Notes: generated by a model from the letters alone, not told the origin. DNA of 64,000 bases from Tamarix chinensis (GCA_030549775.1 CM060177.1:58282638-58346637); one strand, 5' to 3'; counted from the stretch's first letter, positions 14,401-26,053 are shown. Program-made: numbers and translations.

Positions 14401-14933
14401 GTGTGTTGTGGTGAATAATGGTAGAGGTGCAGTTAGGATGGTGATGGTTGTGTGTATGAGTTATGTAAGGATAAGGAAGGAGAAGAAGTGGAAGAAGTGG
14501 AAGGGTGTGCATATGTATGTGTAAGGATAAGGAAGGAGAAGAAGAATAATAACAAGGTCAGTGATGGATGATGGATGGCTATATAAAAGGTGATGGAAGA
14601 TGGTGCAAGTAGAGAAAGGAAAGCAAGTTACAAGGCAAGTTGTAATAATAAAACTTTGTAGCAGGAGATGGAGAAGAAAGAAAATGAAAGGTGAAAGAAA
14701 AAAGGAAAAAAGAAAAAGATTTGGGGATTAATTTAGGTGGTTTTAGATTAGCCAAAATAGTTAGGATTAATGAACATTTTAGAATATTTAAGTTTGGTTG
14801 ACAAACTAAAATTTATCTAGATCAAGGATTTCAAATTTGGTTACAATTTTAGAAATTAAGAAATTGGGTTAAGGCTAAAACAAGATTTCTCAATAGAGGA
14901 GGAATAGGCTAAGCTAAATTTTGGAGTATTATA
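11415..14933 (-). repeat. 5' LTR of the Tekay-type element
   Basis: Partner of 2836-6410. On the minus strand it runs from 14933 down to 11415 and ends in CCTGCA next to the primer site. It repeats the same parts: the purine-rich segment (13960-14720), the hairpin blocks (about 12055-12205 and 12310-12460), short (TA)n runs and the CCCATTTTATGGG-like motif (11851-11895). Promoter activity would lie here, reading leftward, but no convincing TATA box was assigned. Confidence 0.87.
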
Positions 14934-15467
14934 GTTATATGGTAACTTTTATACTTTACTAAAATGATAGATATTGCATGATAGCATATTAAGGTTTTTG
15001 TAGATGAAATATGTTAAGCATGATTTGTTATGCTATAACTATATCATCATGAAAATAAGAAAAAATAGCATGTTATTATATGTAAAATATTTTGGGTATC
15101 AAGGTATGACTAAAATGATTTTAATGTTGGGTAAATATTATGTATGTCATGTATATGCAAAATGATAGGTTGAGCATGCTTAGATAAATTTGTGGAATAA
15201 TTATTATTTTTGTGTGTCTTAGGGGCAATTTGGTCATTTTAAGTGTAATATGATATTTTTCCCAACAAGCATGTCTAATGTGTATTATATATCTTTGAGA
15301 ATGAGACTATGTGATTCTGGATGTATTAGATACAAAGTATAGGATTTTACAAGCAAAATCACGAATTAGGGTAAAATAGTTACTTGGTGTATCTAATAAT
15401 TTATTTACATAATAATTAATTAAATTATGGTACTTTAGCTATTCCATGAAAAATTTATAAATGAAAT
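14934..15467 (+). repeat. Piece 2 of the interrupted plus-strand LTR
   Basis: This lies between the Tekay-type element and the second gypsy element. It continues the framing LTR: it starts with the second TSD copy GTTAT (14934-14938) and ends with GAAAT (15463-15467), the TSD of the next insertion. The phrase TTAGGGGCAATTTGGTCATT near 15220 corresponds to TTTAGGGGTATTTTGGTTAT on the minus strand of the Tekay LTRs near 13100. Confidence 0.62.
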
Positions 15468-16482
15468 TGATGCAGGAGAAAACACTTAAGAATTGGCTTT
15501 TATAATTATGGAACCAATTAGTCTTCATTTAGAAAAGTATCTCCCACAAATTTGAAGACCAACAAATTGTTTACATTGCTAGAAACGTAACAAACAAGCA
15601 ACTAAGTGTCTACGTGCTTGTACATGGCATATATGGAATGGATAACCATATGCATGAGGGTTTTATTTTTATACTTGTTGAGCACAAATATTAATATTAG
15701 CTAATTAATTAATTAAGTGGTAGATTTGGATAATAGGTAAATAATAAAGTAGCATAAAGGTAGCATAATATCTTTTAGCTTGGAATCTTTTGAATTATGC
15801 TTTTTGCTACTAGTATAATGGCTATAAGCAACCATAGAAGGCATGAGTAAGAGACATTGAAGTTGAAGATCAATATTGAATTTGAATACAAGTTGAATTC
15901 TATATAAGTTCAATTAAAGTTAATCACATTTGTGTGAAAGATTTAGCTTGAAAGTTTTAATCTCTTTGTCTATATGAATTAGAGATTAATTTGTATCTTT
16001 TATATTCTTTATAATCCATATTTTTATAGCCATAATTATCATAAAAACCTCACTCTAATTTTAAGTTAATTGCATCCCTAAATTGGTTTGGCAATCAAAC
16101 ATCAAATTCCACCATTTGAAACCTTAAACCCTTCATCTAAACCAAACATCACCTTAACCCTTCTATTCAAATTAAACCCTAACCCTAAACCTAAACAACG
16201 AACTCATCCTCCATCTAATCCCTAAAATTTGAAGCTCACACCATATAAAAATTAATTTTGAATACATATCATAAGTGGTTCACACCATTCGAACCATCAT
16301 CATCCCTCATCCACCATCACTGAATCACCACCACTTTTGTTCGACACATGTTCAGCCTTAGTTCACTATATTCTAATGTTCTTCTCATCCATAAATCATT
16401 ATTGAAGCTTCTTCTAAATAATATCAACCTAACTGAGCCATATTCTCATCAATTTGAAAATCACATCCTCCTACACACATCA
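15468..16482 (+). repeat. 5' LTR of the second gypsy element
   Basis: It begins TGATGCAGGAGAAAACACTT and ends ACACACATCA. It is repeated almost in full at 21017-21043 plus 23335-24340. At 16174-16196 it contains AAACCCTAACCCTAAACC, a run of telomere-like CCCTAAA motifs (telobox), present also at 24031-24053 in the 3' LTR. Confidence 0.92.
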
Positions 16483-16486
16483 ATTT

Positions 16487-16499
16487 TGGTATCAAAGCC
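16487..16499 (+). other. Primer binding site, initiator-tRNA-Met type
   Basis: TGGTATCAAAGCC lies four bases past the 5' LTR end. It matches the complement of the initiator tRNA-Met 3' end apart from one G to A change. Confidence 0.88.
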
Positions 16500-16669
16500 T
16501 TAGCTTGGCGGTATTGTAATCAAGATTCAATCTTTCTTTCAAGATTCTTCAATATCCTTCAAGAGAGTGTCTTATCTTCAAGAATATCTAATAATTCATC
16601 AAGAAAATACAAAAGGTCTGAGCACTTAAGGGCATGTTTGGGAGAGTAATAATTGCTTGGTAAGGAGGA

Positions 16670-19600
16670 ATGATGGAGAACTAAGGAGAGGACTTGAGGG
16701 ATATTCTCAAGGCCTTGATGGATGAAATTAAGGAGGTTAAATTACATGTGGGGTTGATAGAAGCTTCCTAATCCCATGAGTCCCATGTGCAACCACAAAA
16801 TCGAAGGGAAAAAGTAGAGGAAGGGCATGTGAGAAGGGCACAAAACCGAGTGGAAGAAGAAGAAGAGAGTGTGGGGAATTATGTAAGACCACGTGACACA
16901 TCGAGAAAACATTATGATAACATGGAAAAAGGAATCCACTTTGATCTTCCCAACATTGAAGGTAATCTCGACCTAGAATCTTTTCTCAAATGGTTGCAAA
17001 TCCTTAAATCTATTATTGAGTATAAGGGAATTAATGATGAGAAATTTTGTCGAATAACGATATTAGAGTTTAAAAAATTTGCTAGAGTTTAGTACAATAA
17101 TTTAAAAAGAAGATAAGAAAAAGAAGGAAAATTAAAGATTAGGTAATGGGAAAAATTAAAAAAGTGATTGAAGAAGAAATTTGTCGCTTGGGAATACAAG
17201 CAAGAAAATTTTATAAAAATGACTACGTTGAGGCAAGGGTTACTTGGAGTGGAAGAATACATTTGGAAGTTCAAAAGGTTAGCTCTGGTATGTGATGTCC
17301 AAGAACGAGAAGAACAAAGGTGTGCATGATTGATCGAGGGTTTAAATATGAACCTTTGGGAGAAGGTAGATGTGTACCCTTATGAGGTGTTTGAAAGACC
17401 TAGCTAAGTTAGACATTAAGTTCGAGAAATTGTTAAAGAGGATAAAGCCACAAAGCAAGTCAACTAATACTCCATATGGTTCAACTTTCAAGGGTTTGTT
17501 GAAGCCACCAATCTCTCAAGCCACAAACCAAGACACTTTTAGGAAGTTCACTCATGAAGAAAAGGGCAAGGATCAAGTGATTGATAAGGTGAACAAGCAA
17601 TGATTCAAGTGTAGAGGTTATGGCCACTTTACTCGGGATTATCCAAACTAAAGGGCATTGGCTTTGAAGGAAATAGAAAATATGGAGGCTTGTGAAGATA
17701 ATGAAGAACTTTATGAAGACTTTGAAGAGGAAAGTGATAGCTTGGAGGATTCTTTAGAAGAAGGCCAAGAGGATAGCTACATGTTGTAAAGGGTGCTCCA
17801 AGTACAACAACCTTTACTTACTCAAAGGGACAAGATTTTCAAGGCCAAGTGTAGAGTGGGTCATAAAGTGTGTGAAGTCATCATTGATAGTGCCTCATAC
17901 ACTAATGTTGCTAGTGAGAAGATAGTGAACAACCTTATTTTGGATACGAAGGGTCATCTAAGACCATATTCACTCCAATGTCTCAACAAAAATAAAGACG
18001 TAAGGGTAACCAAACAAACTCTTATTTCTTTTAAGATTGGAAATTATTTTGATGATGTTTTATGCGATATTCTACCTATGTATGCTTATCACATTTTGTT
18101 GGGGAGGCCATGGAAATTTGATAGGAATTTTGTGCATGATGGGATCTTTAATGAGTATATGGTATGCAAGGGTACAAAGAAGTTTAGGCTCAAACCTAAT
18201 CTAAATAAGGAGGATTCAATTTTGAGGAATGAAAGGGAAGTCAAAAAAGAAGGAGGTCATTGAGTGTTGGAGGGAAAGAAAAAGGAGTAATATAGATTTG
18301 TTAACCCTTAAAGAGTGTGAAATGAAAAAAGCCATCAAAGATGAGAAGATATGCTATGCATTAGTGGTAAATGAGGTCCAATAAGGAAAGAATGCTAATA
18401 TAGATCCAAAATTACGAAATTGAAAGAGTATGATGATGTGTTTCCAAAATAGTTGCCAAGTGGGCTACCTCCTTTGAGAGGTATTGACCTTATACTAGGA
18501 GTTCCAGCACCAAACAAGCTAGCTTATAGATTCAATCCAGAGGAGGCTAAGGAGCTATAGAAATAAGTACAAGAGTTATTAGACTGAGGTTATATTTGTG
18601 AGAGTATGAGTCCATGCGGAGTTCTAGCTTTGTTGGTGCTTAAGAAGGATGGTACATGGAGAATGTGTCTTGACTAGAGGAAAATCAACAACATCACAAT
18701 CAAGTACAAATTTTTGGTGTCAAGATACGATGACATGTTAGATGAGTTACATGATGCAAAGGTGTTCTCGAAAATTAATCTTAGAAGCGGTTATCATCAA
18801 ATGAAGATAAGGGAATAGGGCGAGTGGAAGCCTTCAATAAAAAAATATGGGTTGTATGAGTGGTTGATGGTGCCATTTGGGCTATGTAATGCACTAAGCT
18901 CCTTCATGAAGTTGATGATTAAGGTACTTAGACCATTCCTTGGAGTTTTTGTTGTTTTTTTATCTCAATGATATCTTAGTATATAGCAAGAGCAAGTTTG
19001 AGCACATAAAACACTTGAAAAGGATATTTGAAAAGCTTATAGAGGTAAAGCTCTATGGTAAGATAGATAAGTGTGATTTCATGATAGAGAGAGTGATTTT
19101 TCTTGGTTATATTGTGAGCGGAGATGGTATTCAAGTTGATCCATCAAAGGTGGAAACTATACAATTGTGGCTTATTCCTATTATTGTCCACAAAGGTTGA
19201 AGTTTCCATGGGTTAGCCTCATTCTATAGGAGATCCATAAAAAACTTCTCTACCATTCTGCACCTATCACACAATTGATGAAGAAAGGAAAGTTTCATGG
19301 GAATGATCAAGCGAGAAAGGCTTTTGAAGACTTGAAGACAAAGCTCTCAAATGCACCGGTATTATCTTTACCTTATTTCAATAAATTATTGAAAGTAACA
19401 CGTGATGTGAGTGGTGTAGGCATTGGGGGTGTGCTTTCACAAGAAAGGAAGACAATTGCTTTCTTTAGCAAGAAGTTAAATGGCACAAGACTCAACTATT
19501 TGACCTATGATAAAAAGTTCTATTCTATTGTACATTGTTTGGGGACGTGAAGACATTATTAGAGACCCAAACCTTTTATATTTCATTCGAATCATAAGAC

Positions 19601-20960
19601 TCTGAAGTATATGCATGGTCAAAAGAACTTGAGTTCAAGACATACTAAGTGGATAAGCTTCTTACAGACATTTGTGTTCTTTGCAAGACATGTGGATGGC
19701 AAAGAAAATGTTTTGATGGATGGATTATTGAGGAGGACCATGGTACTTACCATGATGAATACAAAGATTTTGGGATTCAAGATATTGAAGAGTCTATGCC
19801 ATGGATGATAATTTTGCTATGATCTTCAAAGATTACAAGAAACAAGGAATTTTTTGAGCTTATGTTATTCAAGATGGGTCCTTATTCAAGCATAACAAAT
19901 TGTGTGTACCGAAGACCTTAGTTCGAGACTTTCTAATCAAAGAAGTGCATGAAGGAGGAATTTCAAGACACTTTGGAGTTCATAAGACTTTGGAGTTGCT
20001 GCAAGAACATTTCTATTGGCCGAGAATGCAAAAGGGAGTGTAAGCCATGGTTGGTAGATGTGCTACGTGTTAGAGGAGTAAGAGTTTCTTTCACAAAGAG
20101 TTATATGTACCTTTAACTGTGCCAACTCAATGATGAGAAGGTGTTAGTATGGATTTTATTTTGGGATTGCATAGGACACAATGAGACCAGGATTCTATTA
20201 TGGTTATGGTGGATTAATTTTTCAATACAGCTCATTTTATTCCATGTCATAAGACCGATGATGCTACCTATGTTGCGGATTTGTATTTCAAGGAGATCAT
20301 GAGGTTGTATGGAATTTTGAGAAGTATTGTTTCATATAGAGATGTGAAGTTCCTAATTTATTTTTGGAAGAAGTTATAGCATATACTAAGAATGAAGCTT
20401 TAGTTTAGCACATTGCATCATCCTCAGATGGATGGACAAACCGAAATTACTAATAGAATGTTGGGTACTTTGCTAAAGGGATTGATGAGTAAGAGTGCTA
20501 AGGATTGGGATGTCAAGTTAGCATATGCAGAGTTTACTTACAATCGAAGTCGTTCTACTATAATAAGCTCTAGTCTGTTCAAGATAGTATATGGTATTAA
20601 TCCATATATGTCGATTGATATGGTGCCATTGAAGAAGGGTGAAGTGAAGAGTTATGATGCAAAAGAGAGACTAGAGTTCTTTCAAAAACCTCATCAACAA
20701 ATCAAGCAAAATATTGAGAAGGCAAATGAAGTGTACAAGACAAGAGCAAACAATTATAAGAGTCAACATGTTTTTCAGTCGAGTGATTTAGTGTAGTTAC
20801 ACTTGAGGAAGGAGAGATTTGCTAATCTAAGGAAACACAAGCTTATGCTAAGGGTAGATAGTCCTTTCAAATTACTTCAAAATTTTGGGGAAAGTTCTTA
20901 TGAGCTAGATTTGTAGATTCACATAGTGGGGTATCAAGGACATTTAATATTGGAGACATT
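16670..20960 (+). pseudogene. gag-pol polyprotein of the second gypsy element, broken
   Basis: Gag starts near 16670 and includes 16787-17092. A degenerate zinc knuckle, FKCRGYGHFTRDYP, lies near 17602-17645; its first and last cysteines are lost. The protease region (17793-18263) has IIDSASYTNVASEKIV where relatives have DSGS, then HILLGRPWKFDR. RT runs from about 18420 with KKDGTWRMCLD-stop-RK (a TGG to TAG change), [16 protein letters not shown], and [10 protein letters not shown] at 18955, where the catalytic Y/FxDD has become LND. RNase H lies at about 19270-19700 and integrase from about 19900, with HHPQMDGQTEITNRMLG at 20415-20465. The chain ends near 20960 without a chromodomain. A frameshift lies just before 18940. 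It cannot be functional. Confidence 0.9.
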
Positions 20961-21016
20961 AGCCCTTATTATGGTGATATAAATTTAAGGGCAAATTCAA
21001 ATCAACAAGTGGACAA

Positions 21017-21043
21017 TGATGTAGGAGCAAACACTTAAGAATT
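21017..21043 (+). repeat. First 27 bases of the 3' LTR of the second gypsy element
   Basis: TGATGTAGGAGCAAACACTT matches the 5' LTR start with two changes. It is cut off by the LINE at 21044. Bases 21030-21043 (AACACTTAAGAATT) are the LINE target and recur as AACACTCAATAATT at 23321-23334. Confidence 0.85.
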
Positions 21044-23320
21044 TAGACTTCTACAAGAATCTTATGGGAATATCATCCATTTCCATAGTCCACCTTGATG
21101 AGAAGGTGTTAAGAAGGGGAGGAAAACTAAGCATTGAACAACAAAGGACCCTTATACAACCAATTCAAAATTTTGAAGTGCAACAAGCAGTTTTTGAAAT
21201 GGGCATTGATAAAGCACTAGGACTAGATGGTTTCAACGGATTCTTCTATAAGAGGTGTTGGCCTTTGCTAGGAGGTCATTTATGGAGAATAGCCCAGGAA
21301 TTTCTCTACTTTGGTACTATCCCTAAAAGATTAAATATAGATGCACTTACTCTGGTGCCAAAGGTTGAAGCAGCAACCAAAGTGGAGTAGTTCAGACCCA
21401 TTGTATGCTGCAATGTTCTTTACAAGATCTTATCTAAGATTTTGACAAATAGAATGCACGATGTGCTACCTTCAATTATCGATTACTCTCAGGCAGGTTT
21501 TATAAAGGGCAGGGGTATTGGTGACAACATCTTGCTTGCACATGAACTGGTTAGACAATACAACTAGAAGCAAGTCTCTCCTCGTTGCATGCTAAAGCTG
21601 GACCTCAGGAAAGCATATGATTCTGTTGAGTGGTGCTTCTTAGAGAAGGTTATGCATGGGTTGGGGTTTCCTTGGCATTTTATCAAAATTGTGATGGCAT
21701 GTGTAAATACTATAAACTTCTCCATTTTATTTGATGACTCTCCCTACCTATCCTTTGAAGCAAAGAAGGGATTGAGATAAGGGGACCCCTTTCCCCCTAT
21801 CTCTTTATCCTAGTAATGGAGTACTTACACAGATTGCTACAAGGTTTATGGCTAGATAAAGATTTCAAAGGTCACCCTAAGTGCAAAAGGGCCAAAATCA
21901 TAGGATTATCTTTTGCTGATGACCTATTATTATTTGCCCATGGTGACACAACCTCAGCAGTCAAGCTCGTTGAGGTTTTTAATCACTTCTCTACTCTGTC
22001 TGGACTTACTCTCAACCTCCAAAAGAGCATTTGCTTTATTGGAGGATTAATTCAAGAAGCTAAATCACAGTTAATGGCTGCACTATAGATGGAAGAGGGA
22101 CAGCTACTAGTAACCTACTTAGGCATGCCTTTATCCAATAGCAGACTAATTGTTGCTTAGTTTTCCTCACTTGTTGAAAAGATAGTGAAGAGGTTGCAAG
22201 GATGGACTATTAAGATGCTCATCTATGTAGGATGCTTACAGCTTATCAAATCAGTATTGTACGGGATTCAAGCCTATTAGTGCCAAATGTTTATTCTCTC
22301 GAAGAAGGTCATCAAAATGGTTGAAGCTTACTATCGATCCTTCCTTTGGTCAGGTACAACTCACATTACAAAATGTTCTCTAGTTACTTGGAGTATTGTA
22401 TGCTCCCCTATCTTTGAAGGTGGCCTAGGCCTTGCTCAGCTCCATGAGTGGAACAAGGCTACTGTAGGGAAACTATTATGGTAACTTGCTTTGAAGAAGG
22501 ACACCTTGTGGGTAAAGTGGACACATGAATATTTTTTTAGACATACAAGCCTTTGGACAGCCCCACTTACTCCTCGATTCTCATGGGTGATGAAGAAAAT
22601 AATGAGCTTGAGGCAATCCATGGAAGGCTTTTTTTGAGGAGCAGATCAGTTTAAAATTACTAATGCTCAAGGTAGATATAGTATAGCAAAATGTTACTCT
22701 GTTTTAAGACCTAGAGGCACTCAAGTCAGGTGGTATAGAACTGTAGGTAGCAAAATAACCTTACCAAGACATAAATTCTTCCTATGGCTTACAGTGCATG
22801 AGTAGTTAGGAACCAAGGATCTGCTACAAAGGCTTGGTCTTCAATTAGTTCCTACCTGTGTTCTATGTGAAGAAGAAGATGAAACAATGAAGCACCTATT
22901 TTTTGATTGCAGGTATGTCAAAGAAATATGGAGCATTATAACTCAAACGTTTAGCCCAGGCCATAGAATCAGAAATTGGCAGCAGGAGCTTCACTACGCC
23001 GCACAACATAGAAGATGACCAAAGGAGAAACTAGAGGCACTTCAAGCTCTTTTAGCAGCCTTGGTTTATAATTTTTGGCAGGAAAGAAATACGTGAATCT
23101 TTCAATAGAAACAATGACCAGCAACATCAATTTTGAAGCAAATGATATGAGATATTGCTAGCAGTATAGCATCACTACATAGTTGTAAATCCTTTGTCTC
23201 CCTTACGAAAATAATAGACTGCCTACATGTATAGTTTGAGATGACGTCCATAGAAGGACAATAGGATGTAATCAAGCCAATTTTGGTTACTAATATAATA
23301 TTTTCTTACTTACCAAAAAA
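21044..23320 (+). mobile_element. 5'-truncated L1-type LINE with decayed ORF2
   Basis: About 2.28 kb, ending in a short A-run after TTCTTACTTACCAAAAAA and flanked by a 14-bp TSD (21030-21043 and 23321-23334, two mismatches). The 5' end lies upstream of the RT core, and ORF1 and the endonuclease are absent. Visible RT motifs are DKALGLDGFNGFFYKRCWP near 21205, YSQAGFIKGRGIGDNILLAH near 21490, LKLDLRKAYDSVEW near 21590, and the catalytic FADDLLLFAHG near 21912. A zf-RVT region follows at about 22765-22930 (HKFFLWLTVHE, then CVLCEEEDE and HLFFDCRYVKEIW). In-frame stops and shifts break it. Truncation at the 5' end is usual for reverse transcription primed at the target. Confidence 0.9.
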
Positions 23321-23334
23321 AACACTCAATAATT

Positions 23335-24340
23335 GGCTTTCATAATTATGGAACCAATTATTCTTTATTTGAAAAGTGTCTCCCGTAAATTTGAAGACCA
23401 ATGGATGGTTACATTGCTAGAAATGTAACAAACAAAAAACTAAGTGTCTATATGCATGTGCATGACATGCATGGCAAGCATAGAATGGAAGACCCCGTGC
23501 ATAGAGGGTTTATTTTCATACTTATCGAGCACTAATATTAATATTAGCTAATTAATTAATTAAGTAGTAGAGTTGGATAATATGTAAAGCATAAAGCAAC
23601 ATATAGTTAGCATAAAGGTAGCATAATATATTTTAATTTGGAATCTTTTGAATTGTGCTTTTAGCTTGTGGTAGCATGGCTATAAGTAGCCATAAAAGGC
23701 ATGAGTATGAGAAACTGAAGTTGAAGATCAATATTGAATTTGAATCTAAGTTGAATTTTGTGTGAGTTCAATTCAAATTAATCAAATATATGTGAACAAT
23801 TTAGCTTGAAAGTTTTATTCTTTTTATCTGTGTGAATTAGAGATTAATTCATATATTTTCTACCTCCATAATCCATATTTTTCTAGCTATAATTATCATC
23901 AAAACCTCACTCTAATTTGAAGTTAATTACAATTGTAAATCGGTTTGGCATTCAAGCATCAAATTCCACCATTCGAAACCTTAAACCCTTCATTTGAACC
24001 AAACATCACCTTAACCCTCCTATTCAAATTAAACCCTAACCCTAAACCTAAACAACGACCTCATCCTCCATCAAAACCCTAACATTCGAAGCTCATCACC
24101 ATCTACAAATTATTGTCTAATACATATCATAAGTGGTTCACACCATTTGAACCATCATCATCCCCCATCCACCATCACCAAATCATCACCACTTTAGTTT
24201 GACACATGTTCAACCTTAGTTCACCATATTCAAATGTTTTTCTCATCCATACCTCATTGTCAAAAATTCTTCTAAACAATATCAACCCAACTGAGCCATA
24301 TTCTCTTCAATTTAAGAATCACATCCTCCCACACACATTA
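23335..24340 (+). repeat. Main part of the 3' LTR of the second gypsy element
   Basis: It resumes with GGCTTTCATAATTATGGAAC, matching 15495 onward, and ends ACACACATTA, where the 5' LTR ends ACACACATCA. GAAAT (24341-24345) follows as the second TSD copy. The telobox-like run is at 24031-24053. Confidence 0.92.
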
Positions 24341-24597
24341 GAAATATAATTAGTATTTATAATGGATGATAATGTGTTGACATTAGCCTTAGGGATATTT
24401 TGGCCATTTTTGTCCTATTGTGCTGAAATGTAAAATATTGAGCCTAAGACGACCTTGATAATTATGTGGTTGGGTTTGTGTGTTTACCAATTTTAATACC
24501 TACACATTGAAGGAGTCTTTTAAGATAATCTTGTATACTCAATAGTAAATAAGATACTAATCATTTAAAGTAAAAGATCATGAGTATTGGGCCGAGG

Positions 24598-25125
24598 TGT
24601 TGGATTTGTTCCACCACACGATAATAGTGGCTCAAGTGTATTGTCCCTAATAAGTGCTTTGGACGTCTCAACTGGATTAATAATATTAGCACATGTGTAT
24701 TTTTTCCTAAGAGGTGTTGGGTCCATTTTAGTAGAAGATAATAATAGCTTAAATGTGTCTTCCTTGAGAGGTATTTCATTCCGTTCTACCGGATTAAGAA
24801 TAGTGGAGTCTTATACTCAACATGAATAAGAATATGATTTTAGATAAGTAACTAATGTGTACAACATTAATTATTTAAAGTGGAAGATTATGTAAGTCAA
24901 GATTGAGGTGTCGGATATATTCCAACGGACAATAATAGTGCCTTAAGTGTCTTGTCCCTCGGAGTTACCTTAGATCGTTCTACCTATTTAAGAATAGCAG
25001 CTTAGGAGCATTTTTCCTTGAGAGCTATTGAGTCCATTCCACTATACGAAAATAGTGGCTTAGTTGTACTATCTTAAGGATGTGCTTTAGACTGTTTCAT
25101 CGGTTTAAGATTACTGGAGTCTCTA
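24598..25125 (+). repeat. Two blocks of hairpin-forming tandem units in the LTR
   Basis: Block one (24598-24815) and block two (24905-25125) each hold about four units spaced 55-62 bp apart. Clear units are CCACCACACGATAATAGTGG at 24611-24630, CTACCGGATTAAGAATAGTG from 24786, and CCACTATACGAAAATAGTGG near 25041. Each has CCAC and GTGG arms that can pair around an AT-rich loop, followed by a spacer of the type CTTRAGTG-TTTTTCCTTGAGAGGT. The same module occurs in the other four long LTRs. Function is unknown. Confidence 0.75.
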
Positions 25126-25183
25126 CACCCAACGTAAATAAAAATAGAAATGATTAATGGATTATTAGATTATTGGATTAGTG

Positions 25184-25287
25184 AGTAGTAGCTTTTGTGC
25201 CTACTTATGATTCAGTAGCAACCTTTATGCTTACCTATGGTTCAATAGTAACCTTTGTGCCTACCTATATTTTGGTAGTAGCCTTTT
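25184..25287 (+). repeat. 30-bp tandem repeat, about 3.5 copies
   Basis: Units start at 25184, 25214, 25244 and 25274 (partial), each with AGTAGYARCCTTTRTGCYTA followed by CYTATGRTTC. It lies between the hairpin blocks and the LTR 3' end, where the sister LTRs have the CCCATTTTATGGG motif instead. Confidence 0.85.
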
Positions 25288-26053
25288 CTGACTGCATCTG
25301 CTGCTCTGGGTTTTTATTGGAGTTGATAGTGTGATATGTGATCGTTGCTATTATTATTAGTTGGGATGATGTTGTTTCTAATTATACTTCAAATAACATC
25401 CATTGGATGATCAATAGATAAGTTTTAGTTGTTTTTCAGATGTGCGAGTTAGAAACCCATATGTCGTTTGTGGTACTTGATAATATGAATAATTATTGTA
25501 TTCCAATTAACACATTTATACAAGCGTGTTATGCCATTTATTGTTGTCATGCCATATATGTGTTCCATGTTGGTTTCGTATATTGGTTTAGTATAATGAG
25601 TTGCTTATTGCCATTATACTAAAGGTTTTCTTTTGTGGACCATTACTTATTCAACAAGTAGTAGTCATTACATGTTACCTTATAAGTTTAGTCAAAAGTT
25701 GGTAGTTCGATTTGAGAGCATAGGACTATCTGTTGTCCTTTTGCTATTTTAATTTTGGCTCTATTTGGATCCTTATGTCCTTATATACTCTCTCTCTTGA
25801 GTTTTGTAACCCTTAAATCGTGTTTTTATTTACAATAATGATTAATCTGATTGACCTCTCCATCTTATTTTTTGTAATCATATTATTAATTTAAGTAGAT
25901 TAAAATTTTTAGCCTTAACACTTTGTATGAGAATGATAAAAAAAATCAAACTTATACCAAGTGTGGCAGTAACACTCTTTATTTTATTATTTTATCTTCT
26001 GCGATTAACTCTTTAAAATAAAAATTTTAACTCCTAAAAATGGAGGTGTTACA

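Larger units (their letters stand above)
2836..14933 (-). mobile_element. Full-length Tekay/Del-type Ty3/gypsy chromovirus, decayed
   Basis: Two direct repeats of about 3.5 kb (2836-6410 and 11415-14933) enclose a 5.0-kb interior coding gag-pol on the minus strand. GTTAC (2831-2835) and GTTAT (14934-14938) flank it as a 5-bp TSD with one transition. Read on the minus strand, the LTRs begin TATAATAC, a decayed TGTAATAC, and end in TGCA or TGTA. A primer binding site similar to initiator-tRNA-Met follows the 5' LTR. A chromodomain-like C-terminus of the integrase and the long LTRs point to the Tekay/Del clade; the clade is inferred, the structure is seen. The many LTR-LTR differences indicate an old insertion. 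Confidence 0.88.
15468..24340 (+). mobile_element. Second Ty3/gypsy retrotransposon, 1.0-kb LTRs, with nested LINE
   Basis: A perfect 5-bp TSD, GAAAT at 15463-15467 and 24341-24345, delimits the element. The 5' LTR is 15468-16482 and the 3' LTR is split into 21017-21043 and 23335-24340 by a LINE. The primer site TGGTATCAAAGCC follows the 5' LTR by four bases. The gag-pol order is gag, protease, RT, RNase H, integrase, which is Ty3/gypsy. Subtracting the LINE and its extra TSD, the element is about 6.6 kb. The integrase C-terminus shows no chromodomain, so the clade is left open. It lies in the framing LTR, not in the Tekay-type element next to it. Confidence 0.92.
1597..26053 (+). mobile_element. 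Interrupted solo LTR of a chromovirus-type Ty3/gypsy element, outer frame of the left nest
   Basis: The left end reads TGTAATAACCTAAAATTT and the right end GGAGGTGTTACA, matching the TGTAATACCCC and GGTGTTACA ends of the other long LTRs here. The LTR lies in three pieces, 1597-2835, 14934-15467 and 24341-26053, about 3.48 kb in total, which fits the 3.2-4.7 kb of its relatives. The order of parts also fits: pyrimidine-rich 5' half, hairpin blocks in the last third. The flanks TTTAT (1592-1596) and TTTTT (26054-26058) make a weak TSD with one mismatch. No internal region is attached, so it is probably a solo LTR formed by LTR-LTR recombination. The strongest support is that each interrupting element has its own TSD. 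Confidence 0.72.
24341..26053 (+). repeat. Piece 3 of the interrupted plus-strand LTR, with 3' end
   Basis: This is the last third of the framing LTR. It resumes with GAAATATAATTAG and ends GGTGTTACA at 26053. It has two higher-order repeats of about 300 bp. Each opens with an AATNATTTAAAGTRRAAGAT-type lead, continues with four hairpin units, and closes with GAGTCT plus a Y-rich AATAAGAATA stretch. A 30-bp tandem repeat follows at 25184-25287. Confidence 0.7.

Noticed and set aside
16174..16196. Interstitial telomere remnant
   Set aside because: The CCCTAAA run is short and present at the same place in both LTRs of one element, so it belongs to the LTR.
24598..25125. CRISPR-like array
   Set aside because: The spaced repeats are imperfect, the spacers are themselves related, and the setting is a plant LTR.
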